Shown: positions 18,986-29,332, counted from the first letter of the stretch. The stretch: DNA of 64,000 nucleotides from Strigamia acuminata (GCA_949358305.1 OX442315.1:2232001-2296000), one strand, 5' to 3'. Numbers and translations: made by a program. The notes: generated by a model from the letters alone, not told the origin.

Positions 18986-21900
18986 GCTAGATTAGTATTT
19001 AACTCCATCATCATTTTCATCAAGGTTTGCATGATGCCTTTTTCTTTGACGGTTTTTTCGCATTTGTCGGAGTAGTGACCGTATTCTCCGCAGCTGTAAC
19101 ATTTGATGTTACTTTTATCCCCTGTGGGAGTGAATCCCGGTTTTTTCGGGACGAAGGGCGTCGGGAATCGTCTTTTTCCTCCCAATGCCCCTCTCGCTTT
19201 TGTTGCCTGCACGTGTGCTCTGAATTGTGCGATTGCTAAGGCCCGGTGTGCATGGTGCAAATAGGGACCTTGATCGTCGCATCCCGTCGACAAGTTTTCG
19301 AGGTGCTCATTTAGGGCTTCCTCGTCGCTTGATGCTGGCTCCTCTTCTTTAGCCGTGGCGAGAGGTGTTGTCTCTTCGACTTTCTCCATCTGGGTGGAGT
19401 CCGTCGAGGTCACCTGCATCGCCGTTGCTGCCGGTGCTTTCTTTGGGGCAGCTATCGGGTTGGCTGGAAGAATACTGCCTGCTTTAGGCGTCAGCATTCG
19501 TCCGAAGGATGCTTCGGTGAGACTCATTATGCCGCTCAAATATTCACTTGGCCTCATTAATTTCTCTGAGGTCTTGTGACGTTCGGCGCTCGTCTGCAAC
19601 CGTTTCTCGTGCGCGTCAGCTTCCTCCGGGGGCAGAGTGGCGTAATACCGCTGTTCTATTTCTAACGTGTTTGTTAGAAGATAGTTACTGACATCTTGGT
19701 AATCGCCAGTGCGGGGTGCACGCATGTCTAGCAGAATTCTTTGCGAGTGGGCCGATAATCCTCCGTAAAAGATCATCGTAAAACCAGCGGGGTTTATTTC
19801 GTACGGCGCTCTTGCAAACAGGAGTTTCGCTCGGGCGTCGTAGTCGGCTAATGTTTCTCCTGGGGCTTGTCGTAGACCCCGTAATTTGTTACTGATCTCG
19901 TCTGGAGTCTCGCCGTATCGGAGATCGAAACGGACGAGAAAATCGTCCCAGGTTGGGTTTTTCAGTCCCTGGTACCATTCTCGAGCTGACCCCGTAGTTA
20001 GCTCCACTAGCCCGTGGGTTAGCATGTCGGCGACGGTGGCTTTTGTCGCTTTCTTGATACGCATTACTTCGTCCAGGAAGCGGTCTCCGGCCTTCCACGA
20101 ACCGTCAAATCGCGTTTGAATATAGTGTTGCCAGCGGATGTTACCCGTGGCTTCACTGCTTGGTTCGTTTCGTACGCCATATTTGCGCTTAACCCTCTCT
20201 CCAGCGCGATTATGTTCGTCGCCTGGATGGCCTAGATCGATTCCTTCTCTTCTGAAAGAGTTCAGCAGGGCTCGGCCTAGCTCAGACATCGTGTAATGTC
20301 GGCCAGATGAGTCCTGAAAGTTCCCTTCCTCTGAACGAGGGTTGGAGCTCCGGGAAGAGCGGTCTGAAGCATTCGGCCGGTTCGACCGGTGCCCATCGCT
20401 GTCTTCTTGACTCCTCCCTGTAGACGGTCGACTCGGATGGTCGTCGTCCGACGAATCGGAGGGCTCGGAGGGATCTCCTTGGGGGTGAAACCTCGGCCCT
20501 CTCGGTGGGGTCTTTCCGCCAGCCTTCTTCTGTTTCGAGCCTCCGGATGGCGGCGGCTCCCCTCCGTCGTTGTTCTCGTAAAAAGAATGCCATCTGTTTT
20601 CCTCGCTTTCGGGGCGTTCCCGATTTTTATTTGCGTTTTTCTTTTCGAGTAACGCGTCGATGGCTGCTCCCGTCTCGGATCTTTTTGAGGGGTGACGGTC
20701 CTTTGTTTTTGGGACCGACTCGTCTCTCTTTTGAGATTTCCCCCTTTTCGCCGTTTTTGCCGGCTTTGTTGCACCTTCTCCTGTGTCGGTATCAGAGCCG
20801 CTGGAGGGTTCTGGTTTCCGTTTCAGGTTTTCTTCATTTTTCTTCCTGTCCGAGACGTCTTGTTCGTACTCTTTCTGGAACTTTTCTGTCTCCTTCTCCC
20901 AGTTTTCGGCTTCCCATCTTTTTTGCTCATCTATTATAGCTTGTTTCTTCGCTTTGTACTCTTCGGTCCATCTGACTCGATCCCACTCTTCTTTCTCTTT
21001 CAGAAACTGTTCTTTTTCTTTTCTGGCTTCCTCTTCTCTCAACCTCTCGCGATGTTGTTCTTCCCATTTCTGATGTTGTAGAATGGCCTCTTTTCGCAAC
21101 ATTTGTAGTTTTTCTGTTTTTCTTTGAGCTATTAGCGCTTGAAATTGGTCCTCGTACTCTTGAGCTTCTCGATGTCGCCCTTCTACTGTTGCGTTCCATT
21201 CTTTTCGAATTTTAGCTTCTCGTTCTTCCCTCATTTTTTGGACCAGTTTCTCTGTTCTCTCGGTGGTTCTTCTCTCGCGTTGCTCCCTTTCTTCCTCTTC
21301 CTTCCAGAGTTCTCGCCGCTCTGCGCTCAGCCTTCGTTGGCGACTAGTCGCTTCTTGTCTGGCTTCCTCGCGGGCCTTCTCTCTGGATTCGTGAAGTGTT
21401 CGGTTGGGGTCTGGCGCGAAACCTCCGGTGTCACTGGGCGTTACCTGGGGCATGGGCGTCTCCGCTGCTGGTCTTGCGACCGGCGTCGGGGCTTGTGCCG
21501 CACAGATAGCGTCAGTGAGTAGGGTAATCGATTCCCAGACTGACGTTCCTACTGGAATGTCTATCATCGCTTTCAGTCGGGCAGCTTGCCGTGTCAACCG
21601 AATTAGGTGAGATACCTCGAAGGAAACAACTGCAGGACTCGCCGTAACTCGGGGGGTTATCGGGGTCCCGCCGTCGTTTTTTCGTGGGGTTTGCTCCACG
21701 GACGTCTGAGCCGTGGGTGGCGATGGGTTCGTGCCGACCGTGACCGTTATTTTCGGAGCTTCATTCGTCTCCTCGGTCATCAATATCGATACTCGTCCTG
21801 GTGATATCTCGCGAATTTCTTCTCGATTTTCTATGGCTTCCGGATCGGTATCTTCGAAGGGTTGCATATTCAAGGGAACCCGCTCTCGCTCTGGCCCGTC

Positions 21901-22092
21901 TAGGGCCGCGAGCGATGCAGCTTGCTCCTCTTTCTGCGCCTTCGCTCTCCTTTTATTCGCTCGGGCTTTCGCCTTTGCGGACATTTCAGGGACGGGACCA
22001 TCCGACCTTAGGTGGTAGTCGGAGGTCCTTTTTCCCTTCTCGGGCATTCTCTGCTCGGTGTCAGACGTGGATTGCTCATCTTTGTCTGACAT
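18952..22092 (-). CDS. Gypsy A Gag (very long, coiled-coil)
   Basis: ATG at 22092; 1,046 aa, roughly twice a usual Gypsy Gag. The order is: a charged N-terminus, a Ser/Pro/Thr region, a long Glu/Arg/Lys-rich helical stretch (about 240-430) that should form a coiled coil, a basic disordered section, and a retrotransposon Gag capsid-like domain (about 665-810; SAREWYQGLKNPTWDDF). A single CCHC knuckle CYSCGEYGHYSDKC lies at about 998-1011. The last codons hold the slippery heptamer and then TAA. It would form the particle and bind RNA. The N-terminal coiled-coil extension has no assigned role. Confidence 0.93.
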   Translation of the reverse strand: MSDKDEQSTSDTEQRMPEKGKRTSDYHLRSDGPVPEMSAKAKARANKRRAKAQKEEQAASLAALDGPERERVPLNMQPFEDTDPEAIENREEIREISPGRVSILMTEETNEAPKITVTVGTNPSPPTAQTSVEQTPRKNDGGTPITPRVTASPAVVSFEVSHLIRLTRQAARLKAMIDIPVGTSVWESITLLTDAICAAQAPTPVARPAAETPMPQVTPSDTGGFAPDPNRTLHESREKAREEARQEATSRQRRLSAERRELWKEEEEREQRERRTTERTEKLVQKMREEREAKIRKEWNATVEGRHREAQEYEDQFQALIAQRKTEKLQMLRKEAILQHQKWEEQHRERLREEEARKEKEQFLKEKEEWDRVRWTEEYKAKKQAIIDEQKRWEAENWEKETEKFQKEYEQDVSDRKKNEENLKRKPEPSSGSDTDTGEGATKPAKTAKRGKSQKRDESVPKTKDRHPSKRSETGAAIDALLEKKNANKNRERPESEENRWHSFYENNDGGEPPPSGGSKQKKAGGKTPPRGPRFHPQGDPSEPSDSSDDDHPSRPSTGRSQEDSDGHRSNRPNASDRSSRSSNPRSEEGNFQDSSGRHYTMSELGRALLNSFRREGIDLGHPGDEHNRAGERVKRKYGVRNEPSSEATGNIRWQHYIQTRFDGSWKAGDRFLDEVMRIKKATKATVADMLTHGLVELTTGSAREWYQGLKNPTWDDFLVRFDLRYGETPDEISNKLRGLRQAPGETLADYDARAKLLFARAPYEINPAGFTMIFYGGLSAHSQRILLDMRAPRTGDYQDVSNYLLTNTLEIEQRYYATLPPEEADAHEKRLQTSAERHKTSEKLMRPSEYLSGIMSLTEASFGRMLTPKAGSILPANPIAAPKKAPAATAMQVTSTDSTQMEKVEETTPLATAKEEEPASSDEEALNEHLENLSTGCDDQGPYLHHAHRALAIAQFRAHVQATKARGALGGKRRFPTPFVPKKPGFTPTGDKSNIKCYSCGEYGHYSDKCEKTVKEKGIMQTLMKMMMELNTNLAKNSQAQASPK

Positions 22093-22166
22093 TTTCTTTC
22101 GGTAATTCTACGATTTGGGTTATCTTATTGAGAGATCACAAGTTCAGATTTGAGATTTATTTCTAA

Positions 22167-22184
22167 ATCCCGGCCAGGCCCCCA
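22167..22184 (-). other. Primer-binding site of Gypsy A
   Basis: The minus strand reads TGGGGGCCTGGCCGGGAT, 2 nt after the 5' LTR end. It starts TGG as a tRNA 3'-end complement must. The T-arm half resembles tRNA-Pro, but the acceptor part does not match a tRNA I can name with confidence. Confidence 0.7.
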
Positions 22185-22186
22185 CG

Positions 22187-23005
22187 TGTCGCGTCCTACT
22201 TGGTATAGGTTTAAATAGCGCTAACGTGTAATACTTTACCTGTGATCAATTATGTAAATACCCAAATGAATACCAAATGTATGTAAATAAACAGGTAATT
22301 TATTCACCAGGCTTTATGCCTTTAAAATACACTCAGTAATAATTCTAGAGTCGACGTGGTCAGCGTCGAACAAAGGATTTCTCAAGATGGCGTCGTCGAT
22401 TCCGCGTGGTCGGCGGAACAAAGGCGGCGTCTCGAGTTGTCGTTAATTCGTCACGGATTCGTCTTCACGGACGCGGTGGAATGCTCTTTCGAGTCTTCTA
22501 TCCGTGCCTGTTGTCTAGGGTTTGTTTAGCGTCGCAGAGGCCTCGTCTAGGAACTTTGGGGTTCCCTACAAAGCACTCGGACACTTACTTCGGCGAATAA
22601 TCGTCTGGGCGATTATTCTGGGTGATTTCACAAGGGCTATTCTCGTGCTTTCGCAGGAATAGCTCGCAAGTGACTTCGTGAGAGTTACAGTTTGCACTTT
22701 ACTCAGCGATCCTCGATCAATCCTAACTTGTAGTTGAAGTTGGCCTGACGGTGAGGTAGTTGCTGTGTTCTTGGTGTCGTTTGTGTAAGTTCTTCCTTTA
22801 GGCGGGAAACACAGCCTTTTATGCAGTGGGGTGAAGGGCCGGCGATCAACCAATGGGGGCTGACCACCAGCCGCTTCCTCCCCCTCGGGGCACACACCTG
22901 CCATGGGGAGGTGGAGCCAACTCGGGGGGAACGACTCTTTAATCATAGTGACTCATAGGACAAGTATCCGCCCTGGGGGGACACTTATCCAACTGGGTCA
23001 CCACA
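22187..23005 (-). repeat. 5' LTR of Gypsy A
   Basis: 819 bp, identical in length and by eye in sequence to 10140-10958. The minus strand starts at 23005 and ends at 22187. A TATA-like cataaaag lies at about 22816-22824 on the minus strand. This is the promoter copy for gag, pol and ORF3. Confidence 0.93.
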
Positions 23006-23009
23006 AGAC

Positions 23010-26000
23010 GCCACCGGTCTATGGCATAGTCGACTCGGTCATCTGCATACTAATGCAATGAAGCTTCTGGCAGCTAACGACCAGGTTTATGGTTTGCAAC
23101 CAGCTGAAGTTCGACAGGAATTGTCGTGTAACGACTGCAGAATTGCTAAATCGACCAGAGCTTCACATAAACCGGACCCGAATCCCTGTACATCGAAACC
23201 ATTGGATCTTCTACACATGGATTTGTGGGGACCAGCCCCGCTCACGTCACTGGGCGGTTCGGATTATGTTTTTACCATCATCGACGATGCCACGCGTTAC
23301 ACGTGGATTATCCCGTTGGCGCAGAAATCCCAGACCTTTGGGGCATTTAAGGACTTCGTCGCCCGAGTCGAACGAATTCAGAACACTCGCGTGAAAGCGA
23401 TCAGATCCGACCGTGGCGGCGAATTCATGTCAAATGAATTCTTGAACTACCTCAAAGAAAAGGGCATCCAAGGGCAGAGGACCAATCCCGCATCACCTCA
23501 AATGAACGGGACTGCAGAACGCATAAATCGAACAATGGCCGACAGTGTCCGATCTCTTATCTCCGAAACTCAACTCCCGGATGACCTTTGGGCAGAACTC
23601 GCAGTCACTTTCGCGTATGTGAAGAACCGAAGTCCGCATTCGAGATTGAATAACCAAATTCCCTATATCCTATGGCGACAACGAGCATTGTCTTTACGAC
23701 ACCTACGCAAAATGGGGTCCAAATGCTGGGTGCATTACACCGCGCCAGGCCGCAAGAAACTAGATCCGCGTGCATGGGAGGGATATCTCGTTGGTTACGC
23801 GACTGGTACCCGCGGATATAGAGTTTGGAATCCGGTAGAAGATCGAGTTTACGAAACGGTTCACGTCAAGATCGATGAACGCCAATCATATCGGAAATCT
23901 CTTCGTGGCGCATCTCAACGGCCCGAAGAAACTTTTTCTGATGTCGGACAGCAATCGGTTTCGTTTAACGACAACGTCCAGTTCCATGACTGGCCAAGAG
24001 GATCCGATTCCGAACATTCTGATCATTCCGACGACGATTCCGATAATGGTGGAGCTAGCCATGTCAGCGGCGTATCGACATCTCACTCTGTTCATACACC
24101 GGTCATCCAATTGCCGCCTCCGACAACGCCAGAGCAGTTATTGTTGGATGCGTGTGCACTCCAATTACCGAGTTCGGCAAGTTTGGGTCATTCTCAGTCA
24201 TATCCCATCCTCTATCAGGAAGGAGATACAGATGACGATATTGCTGACTTTGATGACCAAGCCATTCTTCCAAGAACATCTGATTTCACTGGGACATCTG
24301 CAGAGCAGTCTCCTCGCCAATCACCGCCTGGTTCTCCAGCTAGATACATCACATATCGCCGGAAAACCCGTGGAGCAGATCTTTCTCATACAGTTTCGGT
24401 ATTTGACGTTACTCCAATGTCTCCTGCTCCAATTCAGCACATAGTCGGGACAGAAGTCTTGCCTGCTACGGATCGCCATACTGCATATATTTGGCGACCC
24501 ATTGGGGGAGATTCCGAGTGCAGTGACTGGAGACGCGAGGAACACCTCCGGAAGGATCAAGTCCCGGGATCGATTAAAACGGACGTTTACTACTTTCCGA
24601 TGCCCGGCATTCGACTTAGATCTCAGAGAGATGTTGAGGAATATTGTATGCTCAACAATATCGATTATGAGCCAGAACTGTTTATTTGGAGCAACATTGA
24701 GTACACATTGCCGACTATTCCGGGTGTTCGTCATGCCGCTCATCTCTGTAGAACGGAACCAGCTTCCTACGCTGAAATCCCGAAATTCTCCGACGCTCCG
24801 AAATGGCGCGAAGCCATTAAGGAAGAGCTCGACACATTTACCGAAAGAGAAGTTTATCTCGAAGTTCCAAGGCCACCGGACACTACGATTCTTGGCTGCA
24901 AATGGCTTTTTAAGCTGAAGACCGATGCAGCAGGGACGATCACCAGATATCGAGCTCGTTTAGTCGCCCAGGGTTTTCGTCAAACTCTCGGAGTCGACTA
25001 CGATGAAGTTTTTAGTCCGGTGGTGAATTTCGTCTTAATCCGTTTATTCTTCTGTCTTCTCGTCGTGTTGCGTGGTTGGAAGGATGCACACTTAGATGTG
25101 AAATGTGCGTACCTGTATGGCGAACTTAAACACAAAGTCTACATGCGGATCCCTGCAGGTGCCACATGTTCCAACCCCAACAATGTGTGGCTACTCGTTA
25201 AATCCCTTTACGGCCTCCACCAGTCGGGAAGACAATGGTTCGAAAAGTTAGACGAGACGCTTCGAGACCTCGGATTCCGAAGAATGCCAGCTTGCAACTG
25301 TGTTTACGTTTTTGGAAATTCCGCTATCATGTTAGTCTATGTGGACGATATTATTTTATTCTACGCATCCGACAGTGTTTTCGACCAATTGATCCGACTT
25401 ATCAGTTCGAAATTCCAAATCGTCAATCTCGGTCCGATTACGAAATTGTTAGGCGTCGAGTTCATTCGTGATATGGGGCGCACATTCATCTCCCAACGTG
25501 CTTATATCGCGAAGATCATCAAGAAGTTCGGAACCTCGACCAACAAGCTCGTGAAAGTTCCCGTGACACCCGGGACGACACTCGTCAGAGGATCGACCGA
25601 GAATTTGGAAGATTTCCCATACCGCTCGCTGATAGGATCGCTGTTATTCTTGGCTTCGAGGACGCGCCCCGATATACTTTACTCCGTTATCCATTTATCG
25701 CAATACAACACCTGCTATAATAAGACCCACATTCGAGCATTACTTCAAGTTCTACAGTACGTCGCTAACACCGCGCACTTTTGCATCGAATTATCCGGCT
25801 GTACATCTTCACAATTGTGGGCTTACACCGACGCTTCGTGGGCATGCGATCCGGAGACATCATTAAGTTTCGGCGGTTATATTACTTTCATCGGCAACAT
25901 TCCAATCGGCTGGTCTTGCCGAAAACAGTCCACCGTGGCGTGCTCAACAATGGAAGCGGAATTCATCGCCCTTGTTGAGTGCGTCAAGGAACTTTACTGG

Positions 26001-26279
26001 TTGGACCACGTTTATCTTCAGTTTCCGGTCCTCAACCGATTATCGCGACCCGTCATCTATTCCGACGCTCTCTCGGCCATACAGTTTACTTCCAACGATG
26101 TCGAAACTTCGAAAACTCGACATATTCGTGTACGTTATCATTGGCTCAGGGAGTGGTATACGGCGGGACGTTTCGAACTCCGCAAAGTGCCCGGCGATCT
26201 CAACGTCGCCGACATCTTCACGAAGTGGCTCGGATCGGAACGTTTACAATCGTTGATTTCTCGGATTTTCCGATTGTGA
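23010..26279 (+). CDS. Copia Gag-Pol of B1, second part (integrase, RT, RNase H)
   Basis: Continues the B1 polyprotein in phase after the Gypsy A insertion. It begins at the GAG-pre-integrase motif LWHSRLGHLHTNAM, then has an integrase zinc-binding CNDCRIAK, the DDE core (HMDLWGPAP, RSDRGGEF, NGTAERINR), a disordered linker, Copia RT (KWLFKLK, RARLVAQGF, VKSLYGLHQSGRQW, LVYVDDIILF) and RNase H (YTDASWACDPETS, MEAEFIALVECV, DIFTKWLGS), with TGA at 26279. 1,089 codons without disruption. Since only A interrupts it, B1 was apparently intact when A landed. Confidence 0.93.
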   Translation, partial: ATGLWHSRLGHLHTNAMKLLAANDQVYGLQPAEVRQELSCNDCRIAKSTRASHKPDPNPCTSKPLDLLHMDLWGPAPLTSLGGSDYVFTIIDDATRYTWIIPLAQKSQTFGAFKDFVARVERIQNTRVKAIRSDRGGEFMSNEFLNYLKEKGIQGQRTNPASPQMNGTAERINRTMADSVRSLISETQLPDDLWAELAVTFAYVKNRSPHSRLNNQIPYILWRQRALSLRHLRKMGSKCWVHYTAPGRKKLDPRAWEGYLVGYATGTRGYRVWNPVEDRVYETVHVKIDERQSYRKSLRGASQRPEETFSDVGQQSVSFNDNVQFHDWPRGSDSEHSDHSDDDSDNGGASHVSGVSTSHSVHTPVIQLPPPTTPEQLLLDACALQLPSSASLGHSQSYPILYQEGDTDDDIADFDDQAILPRTSDFTGTSAEQSPRQSPPGSPARYITYRRKTRGADLSHTVSVFDVTPMSPAPIQHIVGTEVLPATDRHTAYIWRPIGGDSECSDWRREEHLRKDQVPGSIKTDVYYFPMPGIRLRSQRDVEEYCMLNNIDYEPELFIWSNIEYTLPTIPGVRHAAHLCRTEPASYAEIPKFSDAPKWREAIKEELDTFTEREVYLEVPRPPDTTILGCKWLFKLKTDAAGTITRYRARLVAQGFRQTLGVDYDEVFSPVVNFVLIRLFFCLLVVLRGWKDAHLDVKCAYLYGELKHKVYMRIPAGATCSNPNNVWLLVKSLYGLHQSGRQWFEKLDETLRDLGFRRMPACNCVYVFGNSAIMLVYVDDIILFYASDSVFDQLIRLISSKFQIVNLGPITKLLGVEFIRDMGRTFISQRAYIAKIIKKFGTSTNKLVKVPVTPGTTLVRGSTENLEDFPYRSLIGSLLFLASRTRPDILYSVIHLSQYNTCYNKTHIRALLQVLQYVANTAHFCIELSGCTSSQLWAYTDASWACDPETSLSFGGYITFIGNIPIGWSCRKQSTVACSTMEAEFIALVECVKELYWLDHVYLQFPVLNRLSRPVIYSDALSAIQFTSNDVETSKTRHIRVRYHWLREWYTAGRFELRKVPGDLNVADIFTKWLGSERLQSLISRIFRL

Positions 26280-26487
26280 CTTTATCGTGACATTCCTGTG
26301 TTAGTTTTTCCCGATTGTGAGAATCATCGAGATCAGTGGGAATATTCGGGCTTTCGTAGAGTTTTACAATTATAGTACCCGGCTCGGTGATTCGACTTTA
26401 TAATTTACCTTTTGAATTAATGTTTATGCTATAATTCTAGTATCTGTTCGTATTTTCCCCTGAACATTTAAGATCGAAGGGGGGATT
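26280..26487 (+). other. B1 3' untranslated region and polypurine tract
   Basis: Non-coding, ending in gatcgaaggggggatt directly before the LTR start at 26488. No gene seen. Confidence 0.8.
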
Positions 26488-27049
26488 TGTTGGTCTAAGA
26501 ACCACTCATGTTGTCGATATCAAATGTTTATTTACTATATGTTTTGTGTTCAAACACATTGTATTGATATTTGATCATTTATTTACTGTTTTCTCTATTT
26601 GGATTTAATTTCTGCTGTCCAGTATGTAATTCCATACTTTGCTTATGTTTTACTTAGATGATTTGTTCTTTAATTTAAAATTTAATGTTAATAACTGTCG
26701 CCAGGGTGCTGTGACACTCTTATCCCTAATCCAAGATGGCAGCGCACACAGGTGTGTGCACTTTCACATCTTTTCACCTTTGGAAATCCATTTATGTAAG
26801 ATATGGTTTACTTTTCATTAAACTTTTATGTTTTTAAGTGTTTACCTTCACTTTAGAGCACCTTCAGTGCTATTTAAGCGCATATAAGCGACCATAAGTC
26901 GCGCGCTCGCTCGAATCGCATCACGCGCTCGCTCGAATCGCATCACGCGATTCTGTTATCGGAATTAACCGTCGCGCATTTGCGAACCGCTTTATTTCAC
27001 GCTTCCACATCGGTTTATTTGCCGATTATTTGCGCACCACTCACCTACA
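26488..27049 (+). repeat. 3' LTR of Copia B1
   Basis: 562 bp, TGTTGG to CTACA, matching 7006-7564 except for three extra bases near 26607. It is followed by TSD ccatg. Confidence 0.92.
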
Positions 27050-27054
27050 CCATG

Positions 27055-27433
27055 CAGGTCTTAATGCTTTGTTAAGCTTTACGGAATTTCTCAATTCCGT
27101 AACGCCAATTCACGACACCAGGTGTCGTTAGTGTTCTTATCACCTTCCAAGATGGCGGCGGCCATCGTTTTGGCTCTCGCCTCTCGTTTTTCACTATGTA
27201 ATTGCTTCATTTGTAAGTATTTTCGTTTAGTAAATTTGTTTTTATGCTTTTAAGCACTTGTTTATCATTTGTCACGGCGTATAAGCGAATATCGCGGCTG
27301 TTTTATTTGTTTTCCGTCGTCGACGTCGCCCACACGTTCGCACGAGTAGTGCGACGCCTGTGCGACGTTTTCGCCGTGTTTCACTCGACGTTTCGAGTGA
27401 TTCTTGGTCGTTTTCCTCTGCTACCGACCTACA
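27055..27433 (+). repeat. 3' LTR of element F, right part
   Basis: Resumes the LTR interrupted at 7005. It contains CCAAGATGGCGGCGG (about 27147), a gtataagcg box (about 27280), and ends CTACCGACCTACA. Its sequence (for example cgacaccaggtgtcg) is closely matched by the minus-strand E 5' LTR. Confidence 0.85.
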
Positions 27434-27777
27434 AAGCGCACCTCTTTCGAGGCTACAAAGCTTAAAGTAGAATGAATCATTGTTAACAGACAAAGATTCA
27501 TTCTTTACATAACAGAAGTGAAGCAACGGCATAAATAATCGATAATGTAAACAAAAGCTATGAAAAACTAAAGGATAAGCGCTTATATTCGAGCAGACGG
27601 CATATAAGCATGTCATTGCTAATAAGCACATTGGTTGCGGCACTTAGCACAGGAATAAGGGTTTAAAAGTCAATATCAACCAATGTAACACGGATACAGA
27701 ATTGCAATGACACACACGTTGCATTTAACCGGAAACATGCAACCGAGAAGATCAAACAGTTGGGCATTTTTCTAACA
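27434..27777 (-). repeat. Probable 3' LTR or 3' end of element E, unlike its 5' LTR
   Basis: A polypurine-like run (minus strand gcaaaggggga) precedes TGTTAGAAAAATGCCC at 27777, as expected for a Copia LTR start, and a tataagcgc box lies inside. However, the sequence does not resemble the E 5' LTR (31243-31779). The far end is unresolved: it meets the end of the F LTR at 27433. A 9-bp hairpin stem (gaatgaatc/gattcattc) lies at about 27470-27506. Confidence 0.5.
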
Positions 27778-27794
27778 AATCCCCCTTTGCGCAA

Positions 27795-29332
27795 CTATTT
27801 GACTACAACAAAAATATGCTCACAGAGCTGACATAATCTGGGGCGCGGCAACCACTTCGTCATCAAATCCGCGATGTTTAATTCACCAGGCACATGTTTG
27901 ATGTTAAACACCCCTCTTTCAAACCAATCGCGGAGAAAGTGCAATTTAACATCTATATGTTTATTTGCACGATTTTCGATTTTGTTCTTCGCGTAGTTGA
28001 TTGCCGGCATACTATCGGCGTAAACACAAGGGACGCTTCTTCCAAAACACAAGATGATATCGGCATCGTATAAACGTTCTAGCCATATCACCTCTCTCAC
28101 GCCATCGACAACTGCGAGAAACTCGCTTTCCATGATACTCAGTGAAGTCATGGATTGTTTTCGACAATTCCATGAAATCGGAACCCCTCCTAAATAAACT
28201 ATGTGACCACCAAAGCTTCTCCTACTGTCTTGGTCCAAAGCAAAGGATGCGTCGGTGTAAACCGTTAAATTGTTGTTCTTACAATTTGCTAGGTTGATAA
28301 CATAGTTGGGGGTATTCGCCAGATATCTCAACACTTGTATTAGCATTTTAACATGCCTGTTAGAGTGGGTCTCATTGTATTGAGATAATACAATAACGCT
28401 GAAGAGGATATCTGGACGCGTTCTATTCGCGATAAATAGTAAACTCCCTACTAGGGACCTGTATGGGAACGTCGAGTTTATCTGTTCGCCCGGTTGTACC
28501 TTCTGTATCATGGTACCGACTGTGACTGGGATTTTAATTTTATGGCACGGATCAATGTCGTATTTCTCGACTAATTTCGCAATATAACTCTTTTGATGTA
28601 CTAAAATGTCCCCATTTTTCCTTTCAAAATGAATCCCTAATAAAAGAGTCACCGGTCCAAGGTTGACAATTTCAAAGCTCTCTTGAATCCAATCGACGAT
28701 ACATTGTTCAACGAAAGCATCACGACTAAACAAAACAATGTCGTCCACGTAAAACAAAAGGACGGCATCTGAGCCGTAATTATATACGCAATTCAACCCT
28801 AAGACTGGAGTGAATCCTATTTCCAATAATCGTTCGTGGAGCTTGAAATACCACATCCTTCCGGACTGGTGAAGTCCGTACAAGGATTTGACCAACCGCC
28901 AACACTTGTGTTGGTTCTCCTTGGTCCGGAAGCCCTTCGGGATATTGATGTATTGTGGCACATCAAGGTCTCCGTACAAGTACGCAGACTTGATGTCGAG
29001 ATGTGTATCTCGCCAGCCTTGTAGAACCACAAGAGAACAAAAGAATATCAGTACGAGAACAAAGTTGACCACTGGTGAAAATATCTCAGTGAAGTCAACT
29101 CCTTCTTTCTGCCCAAAACCTTGCGCGACTAAACGTGCTCTCCAACGTTTAATTGCCCCAGTATGGTCACGTTTGATTTTATAAATCCATTTTGTTCCCA
29201 GTAAATTCGTCCCTTCGGTTTTATCAACTTCTTCGTAAACTTTTCTGTCATTAAAGATATTAATTTCATCATCCATGGCATCCTGCCAGTCGGATTTGTT
29301 GGGATTGGACATAGCCTCTTCAAATGTCCGGT
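27795..29332 (-). CDS. Copia RT-RNase H of element E, without protease or integrase
   Basis: The frame covers Copia RT from TFEEAMSNP through GTKWIYKIKR, RARLVAQGFGQ, VKSLYGLHQSGRMW and YVDD (LLFYVDDIVLF), then RNase H (YTDASFALDQD, SIMESEFLAVVDGV, DLMTKWLP), with the stop at 27795. It is clearly more distant from B1, F and G than the E Gag is. Protease and integrase are absent: Gag sequence ends and RT begins at about 29332/29333. The RT frame is -1 relative to E gag, and I see no canonical slippery heptamer, so expression as a fusion is uncertain. RT catalytic residues are intact. Confidence 0.82.

Larger units (their letters stand above)
10140..23005 (-). mobile_element. Complete Gypsy retrotransposon A with three ORFs
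   Basis: 12,866 bp, with a 4-bp TSD agac at 10136-10139 and 23006-23009. Both LTRs are 819 bp. Minus-strand order: LTR, primer site, gag, pol by -1 frameshift, a spliced ORF3, LTR. All three ORFs are open. It is larger than most insect Gypsy elements because of the very long Gag and the added ORF3. Identical LTR lengths and matching sequence indicate recent insertion. Confidence 0.95.
7006..27049 (+). mobile_element. Complete Copia retrotransposon B1, split by Gypsy A
   Basis: Flanked by the 5-bp duplication ccatg (7001-7005 and 27050-27054). It has two LTRs, an initiator-Met primer site, one gag-pol frame and a polypurine tract. Gypsy element A (10140-23005) sits inside pol. Without A and its 4-bp TSD the element is about 7.2 kb and its gag-pol frame is uninterrupted. 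It lies inside the 3' LTR of element F. Confidence 0.93.

Noticed and set aside
20277-21199. Several long plus- and minus-strand frames overlapping Gypsy A gag
   Set aside because: Shadows of the Glu/Lys/Arg-rich gag codons in other frames; no domain content.
23875-24743. Frames of 140-189 codons overlapping B1 pol
   Set aside because: Shadows of the integrase-RT linker; no motifs and no start context.
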